Positions 35,584 to 44,944 of a stretch of 64,000 nt of DNA are shown here, piece after piece. The notes below the pieces were generated by a model. It did not search any database. It worked only from the letters and a program-made list of their open reading frames with translations, and was not told the DNA's origin. The translations under genes were made by a program, and so were the position numbers. The stretch is taken from contig NZ_JAGGRL010000004.1 in the NCBI RefSeq assembly GCF_018612915.1, positions 163,690 through 227,689 of the forward strand, read 5' to 3'. The stretch comes from Stenotrophomonas sp. ISL-67 (GTDB lineage: Bacteria > Pseudomonadota > Gammaproteobacteria > Xanthomonadales > Xanthomonadaceae). The first letter of the stretch is position 1. Every line of letters begins with the position of its first letter.

Positions 35584-38500
35584 ATGACCGATCCCGCTTC
35601 AGACTTCCGCCTCTACCACTCCAATTCGCTCGACGTGCTGGCCGCCCTGCTGGCCCGGACCCTGCGCGAGCCGGTGGCGGGGCAGTCGATCCTGGAACCC
35701 GACGTCGTGCTGATTCCCCAGGTGGCCATGCGGCGCTGGCTGCAGTCCACCCTGGCGGCGGAGTATGGCATTGCCGCCAACCTGGCGTTCCTGACCCCGG
35801 GCGAGTTCGTGGCCCGCGCGCTCAACGCCAACGTGCCGGGCGAGCATGACGACCTGACCGCCGCCGCGCTGCATTGGAAGCTGTACGCCGTCCTGACCGA
35901 CCCGGCCCTGATGGCGCCGCCACCGCTGCGCGCGTTGCAGGCCTACCTGTCCCAGCCGGACCCGCTCAAGCCGTGGGCACTGGCCGGCGAGCTGGCCGCG
36001 GTGTTCGAGAAGTACCAGGCCTGGCGCCGCGACTGGCTGCTGCGCTGGGAGGCCGGCGCCGACCCGCTGGATCCGCAGGCGATCCTGTGGCGCCACATCG
36101 GCCGCGGCCACCAGTACCGCGCGCGGCGCATCCACGCTTATCTGGAGGGCTTCGAAGGCGCCGACCGCCCGCTGCCGGCGGGGCTGCCGCCGCGGCTGTT
36201 CGCCTTTGCCACCTTGAACGTCTCACCAGATGTGCTGCGCGTGGTCGCCACGCAGGCGCGGGTCGGCACCCTGCATTTCTACCTGCCCACCCCGACCCGT
36301 TCGTACTGGGGCGACCTGCAGACCCTCGGTGGGCGATTGCGCTCGGGCGCGGCCGATCCGTTCGGCACTGGCAGTGATGAGAACCGCCTGCTGCAGGCCT
36401 GGGGCGCGGCCGGCCGCGACTTCATGGCGGTGCTGGGCAGTTATGAAGTGGTGCATCCCACCGGTGAGATCGCGGCCTACGACGATCCCGAGGACGACGC
36501 GCGCCCGGACATGGCGCATGGCGGCCTGGCCGACAGTCTGCTGCATCGACTGCAGCGCGACCTGTTCCACCGCCGCGCGCAGCCGGCCGGTGCGCTGCGC
36601 CCGGTGTTGCTGCGCAACGACCCCAGCCTGCAGGTGCATGCCTGTCACACCCGACTGCGCGAACTGCAGGTGCTGCACGACCAGCTGCGCGCGCTGCTGC
36701 AGGACCCGCGCTTCGACCCGCCGCTGCAGGCACGCGATATCGCGGTGCTGGCACCGGACATCGATCCGTACGTGCCGTACCTGGAAGCGGTGTTCGGTGG
36801 CCGCAGCGGTGGCGAAGACCACATTCCCTATGCCCTGGCCGATACCAGCCCGCTGACCGGCGAGCCGCTGGCCGATGTGTTCGTGCACCTGCTCGGCCTG
36901 CCGGTGTCGCGCTTTGGCCTCAACGAAGTGCTGGACCTGCTGGCCAGCGCGCCGCTGGCCGAAGCGGCAGGACTGGATGCGGCCGCGTTCGACCGCCTGC
37001 ACGACTGGCTGCAGGCCGCTGGCGTACGTTGGGGCTTGAATGCGGCGCACCGCGCGCAGCACCAGGCACCGGACGATGACGCCTACACCTGGCAGTTCGC
37101 GCTGGACCGCCTGCTGCTTGGCCATGCCAGCGGCAGCGACGGCGACATTGCCGGGGTGGCGCCGTGGCCGGAGCTGGAAGGCAGCGCGCTGGATGCGCTG
37201 GACCGCCTGCTTGGCGTGATGCGGGTGCTGGCCCGTTACCAGCGCGCGCTGGGCGATGCGCTGACCCCGGCACAGTGGCGCCAGCGGCTGCTGGCGATGC
37301 TCGATGCGCTGCTGCCCGAAGCGCCGGAAGCAGCCAGCAGCCAGCGCGCGCTGGAGCGGCTGCGCAAACTGATCAATGAGTTCGCCCGCGATGCCGAACG
37401 GGCCGGGTTCGCCGGCACAGTGCCGCCGGATGTGGTGCGCGCGCATTTCTCCGGTGCGCTGAGCGAGGCCGATACGCGTGCGCCGCTGCTTACCGGCGGC
37501 ATCAGCTTCGGGCGGATGGTGCCGATGCGGCTGCTGCCGTTCCGGGTGATCTGCGTGCTGGGCCTGAACGATGGCGACTTCCCGCGCCGCGACCCGGCCG
37601 CCGGGCTCAACCAGCTCACCGCCGAGCTCGGCACCGAAAAGCGCCGCCACGGCGACCGTTCACTGCGCGAGGATGACCGCTTCCTGTTCCTGCAGTTGTT
37701 CGCCTCGGCACAGGATGTGTTCTACCTCAGCTACCTGGGCGCCGACCCGCGCGATGGCAGCGTGCGCGAGCCCTCGGTGCTGGTCAGCGAGCTGATCGAT
37801 GCCGCCGCCGAGTACCACCAGGATCCCCCGGCCGCTGCAAAGCAGCTGACCGTGCGCCATTCGCTGCAGCCGTTCTCGCCGGCCGCGTTCGGCGGGGGCG
37901 ATGAGCCACGCCGTTTCAGCTACCGCCAGCAGTGGCACCCGGCGGCGGGTTCACTGGGCAGCGTGCGCCGCGCGCCGCCGGCCTGGTTCGAGCAGGCGTT
38001 GGCGCCGCTGGAGCAGGAGGGCGCCCCGGAACTGTCGCTGGATGCGCTGCGACGCTTCCTGACCGATCCGGCAGGGCAGTTCCTGTCGCAGCGGCTGGGC
38101 CTGCGCCTGCCGGAGGACCTGACCAGCGCAGATGACCTGGAGCCCCTGGTGCTGGCTGGCCGGGGGCTGGAACAACGCCTGCTGCAGCAGGCGGTCATCG
38201 AAGCGACCCTGCAGGGCGATGACACCCCCCTGTATGCCCGCCTGCGCGCCCGCGCGCTGCTGCCGTCCGGCGCACTGGGCGAACGCCAGTTCCAGGCCCT
38301 GCAGGAGCAGACTCGCCCCTATGCCCTGGCGTTGGCGCAATGGCGCGGCGACCGCGATGCCGACAGCCGCCGCTATGAGGTGGAGATCGACGGGGTGCGC
38401 CTGCATGGGCGGGTGGACGATATCCACCCGCAGGGCATCGCGCGCCTGCGCGCCGGCGGCCTGAACGGCCCGGCCGCGATCCGGCACGGGCTGGACTGGC

Positions 38501-38928
38501 TGCTGGCCAACGCCGCCGGTGACGCCTTGCCGCTGGTCGAGTTCCACGACGGGGGCGACGACGGGGTAGGGCCGCACGTGCTGCCGGCACTGCCTGCACC
38601 CACCGCCACGGCGGCCTTGCAGGCGCTGCTGCAGCTGCGCCGCGACGGCATGCGCGCGCCGTTGCTGTACGGGCCGTACACCGCGTGGACGCTTTACCGC
38701 GCGCCAGCCGCCAAGCGCGAGGGCGAAGGGTGGGCGCAATGGCATGGCGGCGACCGCCGGTGGGGCGAGGCCAGTGGTGATGCCGTGCAGTTGGCATTGC
38801 GCGGCCGCGATCCCTTCGCCGACCCCGACAGCTATCAACAACTGCTGCACACCAGCTTCGTGGTGTTCAGCGCGGTCCGCGAGGGCCGGGTGTTCCAGGG
38901 CTTCAGCGACGAAGGAGCCGTGGCATGA
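35584..38928 (+). CDS. recC: Exodeoxyribonuclease V gamma subunit RecC
   Basis: 1114 residues from ATG 35584 (MTDPASDFRLYHSNSLDVLA). Inactive-helicase fold typical of RecC: VVLIPQVAMRRWLQSTLA and LTPGEFVARAL in the N-terminal domain, GISFGRMVPMRLLPFRVICV and GLNDGDFPRRD in the centre, and an inactive nuclease-like C-terminal domain. RecC splits the duplex and recognises Chi in RecBCD. It overlaps recB by four bases. A gene order recC-recB-recD without an intervening ptrA is seen, as in pseudomonads and xanthomonads. Confidence 0.96.
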   Translation: MTDPASDFRLYHSNSLDVLAALLARTLREPVAGQSILEPDVVLIPQVAMRRWLQSTLAAEYGIAANLAFLTPGEFVARALNANVPGEHDDLTAAALHWKLYAVLTDPALMAPPPLRALQAYLSQPDPLKPWALAGELAAVFEKYQAWRRDWLLRWEAGADPLDPQAILWRHIGRGHQYRARRIHAYLEGFEGADRPLPAGLPPRLFAFATLNVSPDVLRVVATQARVGTLHFYLPTPTRSYWGDLQTLGGRLRSGAADPFGTGSDENRLLQAWGAAGRDFMAVLGSYEVVHPTGEIAAYDDPEDDARPDMAHGGLADSLLHRLQRDLFHRRAQPAGALRPVLLRNDPSLQVHACHTRLRELQVLHDQLRALLQDPRFDPPLQARDIAVLAPDIDPYVPYLEAVFGGRSGGEDHIPYALADTSPLTGEPLADVFVHLLGLPVSRFGLNEVLDLLASAPLAEAAGLDAAAFDRLHDWLQAAGVRWGLNAAHRAQHQAPDDDAYTWQFALDRLLLGHASGSDGDIAGVAPWPELEGSALDALDRLLGVMRVLARYQRALGDALTPAQWRQRLLAMLDALLPEAPEAASSQRALERLRKLINEFARDAERAGFAGTVPPDVVRAHFSGALSEADTRAPLLTGGISFGRMVPMRLLPFRVICVLGLNDGDFPRRDPAAGLNQLTAELGTEKRRHGDRSLREDDRFLFLQLFASAQDVFYLSYLGADPRDGSVREPSVLVSELIDAAAEYHQDPPAAAKQLTVRHSLQPFSPAAFGGGDEPRRFSYRQQWHPAAGSLGSVRRAPPAWFEQALAPLEQEGAPELSLDALRRFLTDPAGQFLSQRLGLRLPEDLTSADDLEPLVLAGRGLEQRLLQQAVIEATLQGDDTPLYARLRARALLPSGALGERQFQALQEQTRPYALALAQWRGDRDADSRRYEVEIDGVRLHGRVDDIHPQGIARLRAGGLNGPAAIRHGLDWLLANAAGDALPLVEFHDGGDDGVGPHVLPALPAPTATAALQALLQLRRDGMRAPLLYGPYTAWTLYRAPAAKREGEGWAQWHGGDRRWGEASGDAVQLALRGRDPFADPDSYQQLLHTSFVVFSAVREGRVFQGFSDEGAVA

Positions 38929-41900
38929 GCGAGGTGATGCTGCACGACGACCCGTACCTGGCGCTGCCGCTGGAGGGCGTGCGCCTGATCGAGGCCAGCG
39001 CCGGTACTGGCAAGACCTTCACCCTGGCCACGCTGTTCACCCGGTTGGTGGTGGAGCAGGGCTACCGGATCGGCCAGATCCTGGCGGTGACCTTCACCGA
39101 CGCGGCCACCCAGGAGCTGCGCAAGCGCATCCGCGAGCGGCTGGCGCTGGCTGCGCAGTTGCTGGCGCGCGCGCCCGCAATCGACGAAGCCCCCGAGGTG
39201 CTGCTGACCCGCTACCTGCTGCAACGCGAACTGGCACAGGGCCGGGAAACGCCCGCCGCGCTGGCGCGGCGCCTGCAGACCGCCGCCGATGAGATCGACC
39301 TCGCATCGATCTTCACCATCCATGGTTTCTGCACCCGCGTGCTGCGCGAGCACGCACTGGAAAGCGGGCACACCTTCGACCCGCCCACGCTGCTGCCCAG
39401 CGAACGCGAACTGCATGACCAGCTTGCCGCCGACCTGTGGCGCGTGCATGCCAACGACCCAGCCACGGTGGATGCGCTGACCCGGCTGTGGTCGGCGCCC
39501 GACGCATTGGCGCGCGACCTGTCGTTACTGATCAAACCGCTGCCGCTGCTGCCCGCCCTGCCGCGCCACCGCCTCGACGACCCCAGTGCCACGCTGCAGG
39601 CGGCCGCCGACGCCCTAGCCATGGCGGTCGACCGCCACATCGAAGACGCGCAGGCAAGCATCGCCACCGCCTTCGACCGGAAGATCTTCGACGGCCGGCG
39701 TGCGCGCCGCCCCAGTTTCGACAAGGCCTTTGCCGACCTGCTGGCCGGTCGTGCGGCACGCAGCTGGCCACGCGGCGAGAAATCGCACCTGGGCAAGCTG
39801 CTGCCGGTGGCGCTGCTCGATTTCTGCAGAGAGGACCAGCAGGGCCAGTGCCCGGTGTCGCCATTGTTCGATGCGCTGCAGACCTGGTGGCACGCCGCCG
39901 ATGCACGCGAGCAGTGGCTGCGCCAGCAGGCGCTGCTGCTGCTGCACCAGCTGCGGGAACAGGCGCGCGAGCGGCTGGACGCGCTCAAGCGGGTCGGCCG
40001 CGTGCAGACCTATGACGACCTGATCGACGGGGTAGCCGCCGCACTGGAAGGCCCGCACCGCGCGGCGCTGGTGCAGCAGCTGCGCGCGCAGTACCGCATT
40101 GCACTGGTGGATGAGTTCCAGGACACCGACGACCGCCAGTGGGGCATTTTCCAGCGCGTGTTCGGCGATTCGGCCGAGACCCGCGAGGCCGGGCTGGCGC
40201 CAGCGCTGTTCCTGATCGGCGACCCCAAGCAGGCCATCTACGGTTTCCGCGGCGGCGATATCCACACTTACCTCAAGGCCAAGCGCGAAGCGGTGGCCGC
40301 ACCCGCGTTGAACCGCAACTTCCGCTCGCGCCCCGGCGTGCTGCGCGCGCTGCAGGCGTTGTACGAAGCCGCAGGCGAGCGCGCGTTCCTGGAAGCGGAC
40401 ATCGCCTTTGAACCGGTGCTGCCGGGCAGCACCCGCACCGATACCGATTTCCTGCGCGATGGCCAGCCCGCACCCGGGTTGACCCTGCGCCTGCTGCGCA
40501 GTGACGACGGTGCTGACTTCAAGGCAGACCCCTCGCGCCAGCAGGCCACCGAAGCCTGCGTGGCCGCGATTCACCAGGTGCTGCTGGAGGGTCGCGAAGG
40601 CCGCGCGCTGCTGCGCGGGCAGCCGGTGCAGCCAGGCGACATCGCGGTGCTGGTGCGGCGCCACCACGAAGCCACCCGCATCCAGCGCGCGCTGAGCGCG
40701 GTGGGCATTCCGGCGGTGGCTGCCGGCAAGCAGAGCCTGTATGCGACCGCCGAAGCCCGCGAGCTGCGTGTGCTGCTGCTGGCCCTGCTGCAGCCGGCCG
40801 ATGAAGGCCGCTTGCGCGCGGCGCTGTCGACCGTGCTGCTGGGCGAAAACGCCGCCTCCATCGACGCGATGGAGCGCGACGGCGACCCGCAGCGCGCGTT
40901 CCAGACCCGGCTGCTGCTGTGGCGGGAACGCTGGCTGCGCGGCGGACCGTTCGCGGTCATCGCCGACCTGTGCGCCGAACACGCCGAGCGCCTGCTGGGC
41001 CTGCTGGATGGCGAGCGCCGGCTCACCAACTACCTGCAGCTGGGCGAGCTGCTGCAGCAGGCCGCGGGCCAGGCGCTGGGCATGCACGGCCTGCTGGACT
41101 GGCTGCAGGTGCAGATGGCACACGCCGACCAGGACGACGAACAACAGCTGCTGCGGCTGGAATCGGATGCGCGCCGGGTGCAGATCATCACCCTGCACAA
41201 GAGCAAGGGCCTGGAATACCCGCTGGTGTTCCTGCCGTTCGTGGGCATCGACAGCGGTGGCGGCAACACCGATTCCAACTGCACCGTGTACGCCGACGGT
41301 CGCCGCGAGCTGCACTGGAAGCTGGACAAGGACGAAGCCTGGAGCGCGGCCAGCGAGCGCAGCGCACAGGAGCAACGCGCTGAAGACGCGCGCCTGCTGT
41401 ATGTGGGCCTGACCCGCGCTGAGCACGCGTTGTGGATCGCTGCCGGCGACCTGGCCGGGCTGGCGAAGACGCGGCTGGCGCCGATGCTGTCCGACCTGGA
41501 AGCGCTGCGCGCGCACCCGGACATCGCGGTGATCGAAGGCCCGGCGGAGCCACGCCCGGCGCAGCTGCCCGTGCAGCGCGAAGGCGAGCTGCCGCCGGTG
41601 CGCGCGGTCACCCGGCGGGTGCCGCACGACTGGTGGGTGTACAGCTTCACCCAGCTGGCCCACGCCGATGCCGGCCACGACACCGACGCGGTGGCTACCG
41701 AAGCGCCAGCTCCGGCTGCCGACGAACCGGCCGGCCTGGAACTGCCGCTGGAAGTGGAACCGCCCGCGCCCGGTGAGCCGCAGCCGGAGATCGACCCGCG
41801 CTTCATGGGCAGCCGCTTCGGCAACGTGCTGCACGATGCACTGGAGAACACCGATTTCGCGCGCTGGGCCCACTGGCGCGCGGGCGACCCGGCACCGGGC

Positions 41901-42572
41901 GATGAGGCCGAGGTGCTGCGCGAATCGCTGCGCAGCGAAGGCTACGCCGATGCCGACCTGGATGACGGCGTGGCGGTGCTGGTGCCGCTGGTCGGCCAGA
42001 CCCTGACGGTGCAGCTGCCCGAAGGCGGCGCGCTGCACAGCTTGCCGCTGCACGACAGGCGGGCCGAAATCGAGTTCCACTTCGCCATGCAGCCCACCGC
42101 GGTGCCGGCGCTGCTGCAGCTGCTGCACCACCACGGGCTGGTGCCGGACCGCCGCGGCTTTGGCACGCGACGCCAGCTCGAGGGGCTGATGACCGGCAAG
42201 ATCGACCTGACTTACGTGCGCGACGGACGCTGGTATGTGCTCGACTACAAATCCAACCGCTTGCCCGGCTACGACGCCGCGCGCCTGGCGGCCGCCATGC
42301 AAGGCAGCGAGTACGACCTGCAGGCCTTGATCTACACCGTGGCACTGCACCGCTGGCTGCGTTTCCGGCTGGGCAGCCACTACACACAGGAGCGCGACCT
42401 GGGCGGCATCCGCTATCTGTTCTGCCGCGGCCTGGAAGCGGGACGCGCGGACGCACCGGGCGTGCACGCGCAGCGCTTTGCCCCGGCCCTGGTCGAGGCG
42501 ATGGATGCACTGTTCGCAGGCGGCCCCGAGAAGCACGCCGAACTGGTGGCACGCGCGCGGGGTGAGGCATGA
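38925..42572 (+). CDS. recB: Exodeoxyribonuclease V beta subunit RecB
   Basis: 1215 residues. UvrD-type helicase: Walker A EASAGTGKTFTLATLF, motif Ia AVTFTDAATQELRKRI, Walker B IALVDEFQDTD, GDPKQAIYGFRGGD, and the late motif TLHKSKGLEYPLVF. The C-terminal nuclease domain has GKIDLTYVRDGRWYVLDYKS with the catalytic Asp and Lys. With RecC and RecD it processes double-strand ends to Chi and loads RecA. It overlaps recC and recD by four bases each, so the three are translationally coupled. Confidence 0.97.
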   Translation: MSEVMLHDDPYLALPLEGVRLIEASAGTGKTFTLATLFTRLVVEQGYRIGQILAVTFTDAATQELRKRIRERLALAAQLLARAPAIDEAPEVLLTRYLLQRELAQGRETPAALARRLQTAADEIDLASIFTIHGFCTRVLREHALESGHTFDPPTLLPSERELHDQLAADLWRVHANDPATVDALTRLWSAPDALARDLSLLIKPLPLLPALPRHRLDDPSATLQAAADALAMAVDRHIEDAQASIATAFDRKIFDGRRARRPSFDKAFADLLAGRAARSWPRGEKSHLGKLLPVALLDFCREDQQGQCPVSPLFDALQTWWHAADAREQWLRQQALLLLHQLREQARERLDALKRVGRVQTYDDLIDGVAAALEGPHRAALVQQLRAQYRIALVDEFQDTDDRQWGIFQRVFGDSAETREAGLAPALFLIGDPKQAIYGFRGGDIHTYLKAKREAVAAPALNRNFRSRPGVLRALQALYEAAGERAFLEADIAFEPVLPGSTRTDTDFLRDGQPAPGLTLRLLRSDDGADFKADPSRQQATEACVAAIHQVLLEGREGRALLRGQPVQPGDIAVLVRRHHEATRIQRALSAVGIPAVAAGKQSLYATAEARELRVLLLALLQPADEGRLRAALSTVLLGENAASIDAMERDGDPQRAFQTRLLLWRERWLRGGPFAVIADLCAEHAERLLGLLDGERRLTNYLQLGELLQQAAGQALGMHGLLDWLQVQMAHADQDDEQQLLRLESDARRVQIITLHKSKGLEYPLVFLPFVGIDSGGGNTDSNCTVYADGRRELHWKLDKDEAWSAASERSAQEQRAEDARLLYVGLTRAEHALWIAAGDLAGLAKTRLAPMLSDLEALRAHPDIAVIEGPAEPRPAQLPVQREGELPPVRAVTRRVPHDWWVYSFTQLAHADAGHDTDAVATEAPAPAADEPAGLELPLEVEPPAPGEPQPEIDPRFMGSRFGNVLHDALENTDFARWAHWRAGDPAPGDEAEVLRESLRSEGYADADLDDGVAVLVPLVGQTLTVQLPEGGALHSLPLHDRRAEIEFHFAMQPTAVPALLQLLHHHGLVPDRRGFGTRRQLEGLMTGKIDLTYVRDGRWYVLDYKSNRLPGYDAARLAAAMQGSEYDLQALIYTVALHRWLRFRLGSHYTQERDLGGIRYLFCRGLEAGRADAPGVHAQRFAPALVEAMDALFAGGPEKHAELVARARGEA

Positions 42573-44458
42573 GCCTGCTCGACGCACTGCTGAAGCAGGG
42601 CACCCTGCGCACGCTCGACCATGCGCTGGCGCAGAGCCTGCGCCGGCTGCGCCCGGATACGCCGGATGCGGTGCTGGCCGCCGCCGCACTGGCCTCGCTC
42701 GCGGTGGCGCAGGGCCACGCCGGAGTCGACCCGGCAGCGCCCAGACGGTTGGTGGATGCCGAGCTGGACTGGCCTTCGCCGGACACATGGCTGGCGCAGC
42801 TGCGTGCATCGCCGTGGGTGGCATCGCCCGCCAGCGACGACGTGTTGGCCGCCGATGCACCGCTGGTGCTCGAACACGGCCTGTTGTACCTGCGCCGTTA
42901 CCGCGAATACGAACGCCGTTTGGCACTCGGCCTGCAGCGCATTGCCGCGCATTCCTTGCCCGCGCACGATCCGGGCGGGCTCGCCACGCTGTTCGCCCAG
43001 CTGTTCCCGCAGGCGCTGGAGGGCATCGACCACCAGGCGCGCGCGGCTGCAGTGGCGCTGCGCCATCCGCTGGTGCTGGTCACCGGTGGCCCCGGTACCG
43101 GCAAGACCACCACCATCGCGCGCCTGCTGGTGCTGCTGGCCGCGCAGGCGCAGCAGGCCGGTGCGGCCCTGCCACGGGTGGCACTGGCCGCCCCCACCGG
43201 CCGCGCCGCCGAGCGCATGGCCGACAGCCTGCGCCAGGCGCTGCAGCGGCTGCGCCTGGTGGGTGTCGCGTCCGAACTGGCCGAGGCCATGCCGACCACC
43301 GGGGCGACCCTGCACCGGTTGCTGGGCGTCATTCCCGATTCGCCACGCTTCCGCCACCACGCCGACAACCCGCTGCCGTACGACATCGTGGTAGTGGACG
43401 AGGCCTCGATGATCGACCTGCCGCTGATGACCAAGCTGGTCGAAGCGGTGGCCGGCGGCACCCGGCTGGTGCTGCTGGGCGACCCGGACCAGCTGCCGTC
43501 AGTGGAAGCCGGCGACGTGCTCAGCGCGATCCTGCAGGCCAGCGGCGATGGCCTGGGCACCCAGGCCGACGATGCGGCCGCGCTGGGCCCGCTGCTGGCC
43601 GCGCCCGCACTGCTGCCGCTGGCCCCCGCGCAGGCCTTCGCCGGTCGCCGCGTACAGCTGCAGCGTGGCTACCGGCAGAGCGATGCGCTGGATCTGTCTC
43701 CGCTGGCGCGCGCCGTGCGCGAGGGCGACAGCGCCACCGCGCTGCAGCTGCTGCGTGCGGGTACGTTGGCCGGCGTGGCCTTCCACGAAGACCAGGTTGA
43801 TCCGCTGCTGCAGCATCGCCAGACCCTGCTGGCGCACTGGCGCGGATTGGGCGAGGCCGACGATCCGGTGCAGGCGCTGGCGCAGGCGGGCCGGCTGCGC
43901 CTGCTCACGGCCCTGCGCGAAGGCCCGCAGGGCGCGCGCGGTCTCAACGAGCGGATCGAGGCGGCACTGGCTGGCAGCGCGCGTCCAGGCGGTGGCCCGC
44001 GCTACTTCCATGGCCGGCTGCTGCTGATCACCGAGAACAGCTACCGGCACCGCCTGTTCAATGGCGATATCGGCCTGTGCCTGCGCAACCGCGAAGGCGC
44101 GGTGCTGGCCTGGTTCCCCGGCGACAGCCCGGAGCAGCCGCGCGCGTTCCACCCGGCGGCGTTGCCCGCGCACGAAAGCGCGTTCGCCATGACGGTGCAC
44201 AAGGCGCAGGGGTCGGAGTTCGATGAGGTCTGGTTGCAGCTGCCACGGCGCGACAACCGGGTGCTGTCGCGCGAGCTGGTGTATACCGGCATGACCCGCG
44301 CGCGGCAGGCGCTGCATGTACTGGGCAGCGCGGACGTGTTGCAGGCCGCGTTGGCGCGGCACGCCAGCCGGTTGTCCGGGCTGGCGCAGCGACTGGATGG
44401 TAGAGCCGGGCTTTGCCCGGCTGCACCTGAAGCGCCCGCCCAAGGCGAACTCTGGTAG
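42569..44458 (+). CDS. recD: Exodeoxyribonuclease V alpha subunit RecD
   Basis: 629 residues. SF1B helicase with Walker A VTGGPGTGKTTTIARLL, VVVDEASMIDLPLM (Walker B), LLGDPDQLPSVEAGDVL and AMTVHKAQGSEFDEV, then TGMTRARQALHV. The last 20 residues (GRAGLCPAAPEAPAQ and on) are encoded by a SMAG repeat at 44400-44422 and the sequence after it, so the C-terminus extends into the repeat. The TAG stop at 44456-44458 is itself part of a GGTAG. Confidence 0.95.
   Translation: MSLLDALLKQGTLRTLDHALAQSLRRLRPDTPDAVLAAAALASLAVAQGHAGVDPAAPRRLVDAELDWPSPDTWLAQLRASPWVASPASDDVLAADAPLVLEHGLLYLRRYREYERRLALGLQRIAAHSLPAHDPGGLATLFAQLFPQALEGIDHQARAAAVALRHPLVLVTGGPGTGKTTTIARLLVLLAAQAQQAGAALPRVALAAPTGRAAERMADSLRQALQRLRLVGVASELAEAMPTTGATLHRLLGVIPDSPRFRHHADNPLPYDIVVVDEASMIDLPLMTKLVEAVAGGTRLVLLGDPDQLPSVEAGDVLSAILQASGDGLGTQADDAAALGPLLAAPALLPLAPAQAFAGRRVQLQRGYRQSDALDLSPLARAVREGDSATALQLLRAGTLAGVAFHEDQVDPLLQHRQTLLAHWRGLGEADDPVQALAQAGRLRLLTALREGPQGARGLNERIEAALAGSARPGGGPRYFHGRLLLITENSYRHRLFNGDIGLCLRNREGAVLAWFPGDSPEQPRAFHPAALPAHESAFAMTVHKAQGSEFDEVWLQLPRRDNRVLSRELVYTGMTRARQALHVLGSADVLQAALARHASRLSGLAQRLDGRAGLCPAAPEAPAQGELW
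44400..44422 (+). repeat. SMAG-type palindromic repeat inside the recD 3' end
   Basis: GTAG followed by AGCCGGGC / GCCCGGCT with a TTT loop. It is read as codons for the RecD C-terminus (GRAGLCPA). Confidence 0.85.
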
Positions 44459-44485
44459 AGAAAGGCGCTACCGCCCCTTACAGAA

Positions 44486-44908
44486 TCAGGCGTCGCCTTC
44501 TTCTTCTTCTTCTTCCCCGGGGATCAGCACGGTGCCGTCTGGGTACACGATCGCACCGTCGCCGCTGACATCGAAGAAGCCGACCTGGTGCTTGTTGGCC
44601 AGGATCTGCACCTGGCCATGGGCGTCTTCGGCCACGTCGTCGTCGAACGAGGCATAGATCACATGGGTGCCGATGCTGTAGTCGGTCACCTGCGGGCGGT
44701 CATCCTCGTCATCGGACAGCGGGCCGTCCATCGGCGGGAAGTCTTCGGCGAGTTCGGCGAAGAAGGCCTGCAGCGCCGGCACCGAGACGGCCGCGTCGTC
44801 GTACTCGTGCTTCTCGTTCCATTCGGTCTGCGCGTCGTACCACTGCAGGAACGCCTCGGCGTCGCGTGGCGCCACGCCCGGGTCGAATACCATCACGTCG
44901 TAACTCAT
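44486..44908 (-). CDS. Conserved acidic protein of unknown function
   Basis: 140 residues, start MSYDVMVFDPGVAPRD. Strongly acidic (EDFPPMDGPLSDDEDD, and a run of six Glu near the end, GEEEEEEGDA). It looks cytosolic and soluble, with no signal or membrane segment. The segment LQWYDAQTEW and YSIGTHVIYASF suggest a small alpha/beta fold, possibly an immunity-like or SMI1-type protein, but no family is recognised. Lies between recD (convergent) and the efflux operon. Confidence 0.75.
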   Translation of the reverse strand: MSYDVMVFDPGVAPRDAEAFLQWYDAQTEWNEKHEYDDAAVSVPALQAFFAELAEDFPPMDGPLSDDEDDRPQVTDYSIGTHVIYASFDDDVAEDAHGQVQILANKHQVGFFDVSGDGAIVYPDGTVLIPGEEEEEEGDA

Positions 44909-44944
44909 TGGGGATCACCTTGTTCCATGCAGGAATGCAGGGCG

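Noticed and set aside
39615..42926. A 1103-codon open frame on the minus strand
   Set aside because: Antisense to recB, which has all helicase and nuclease motifs; no start context or domain.
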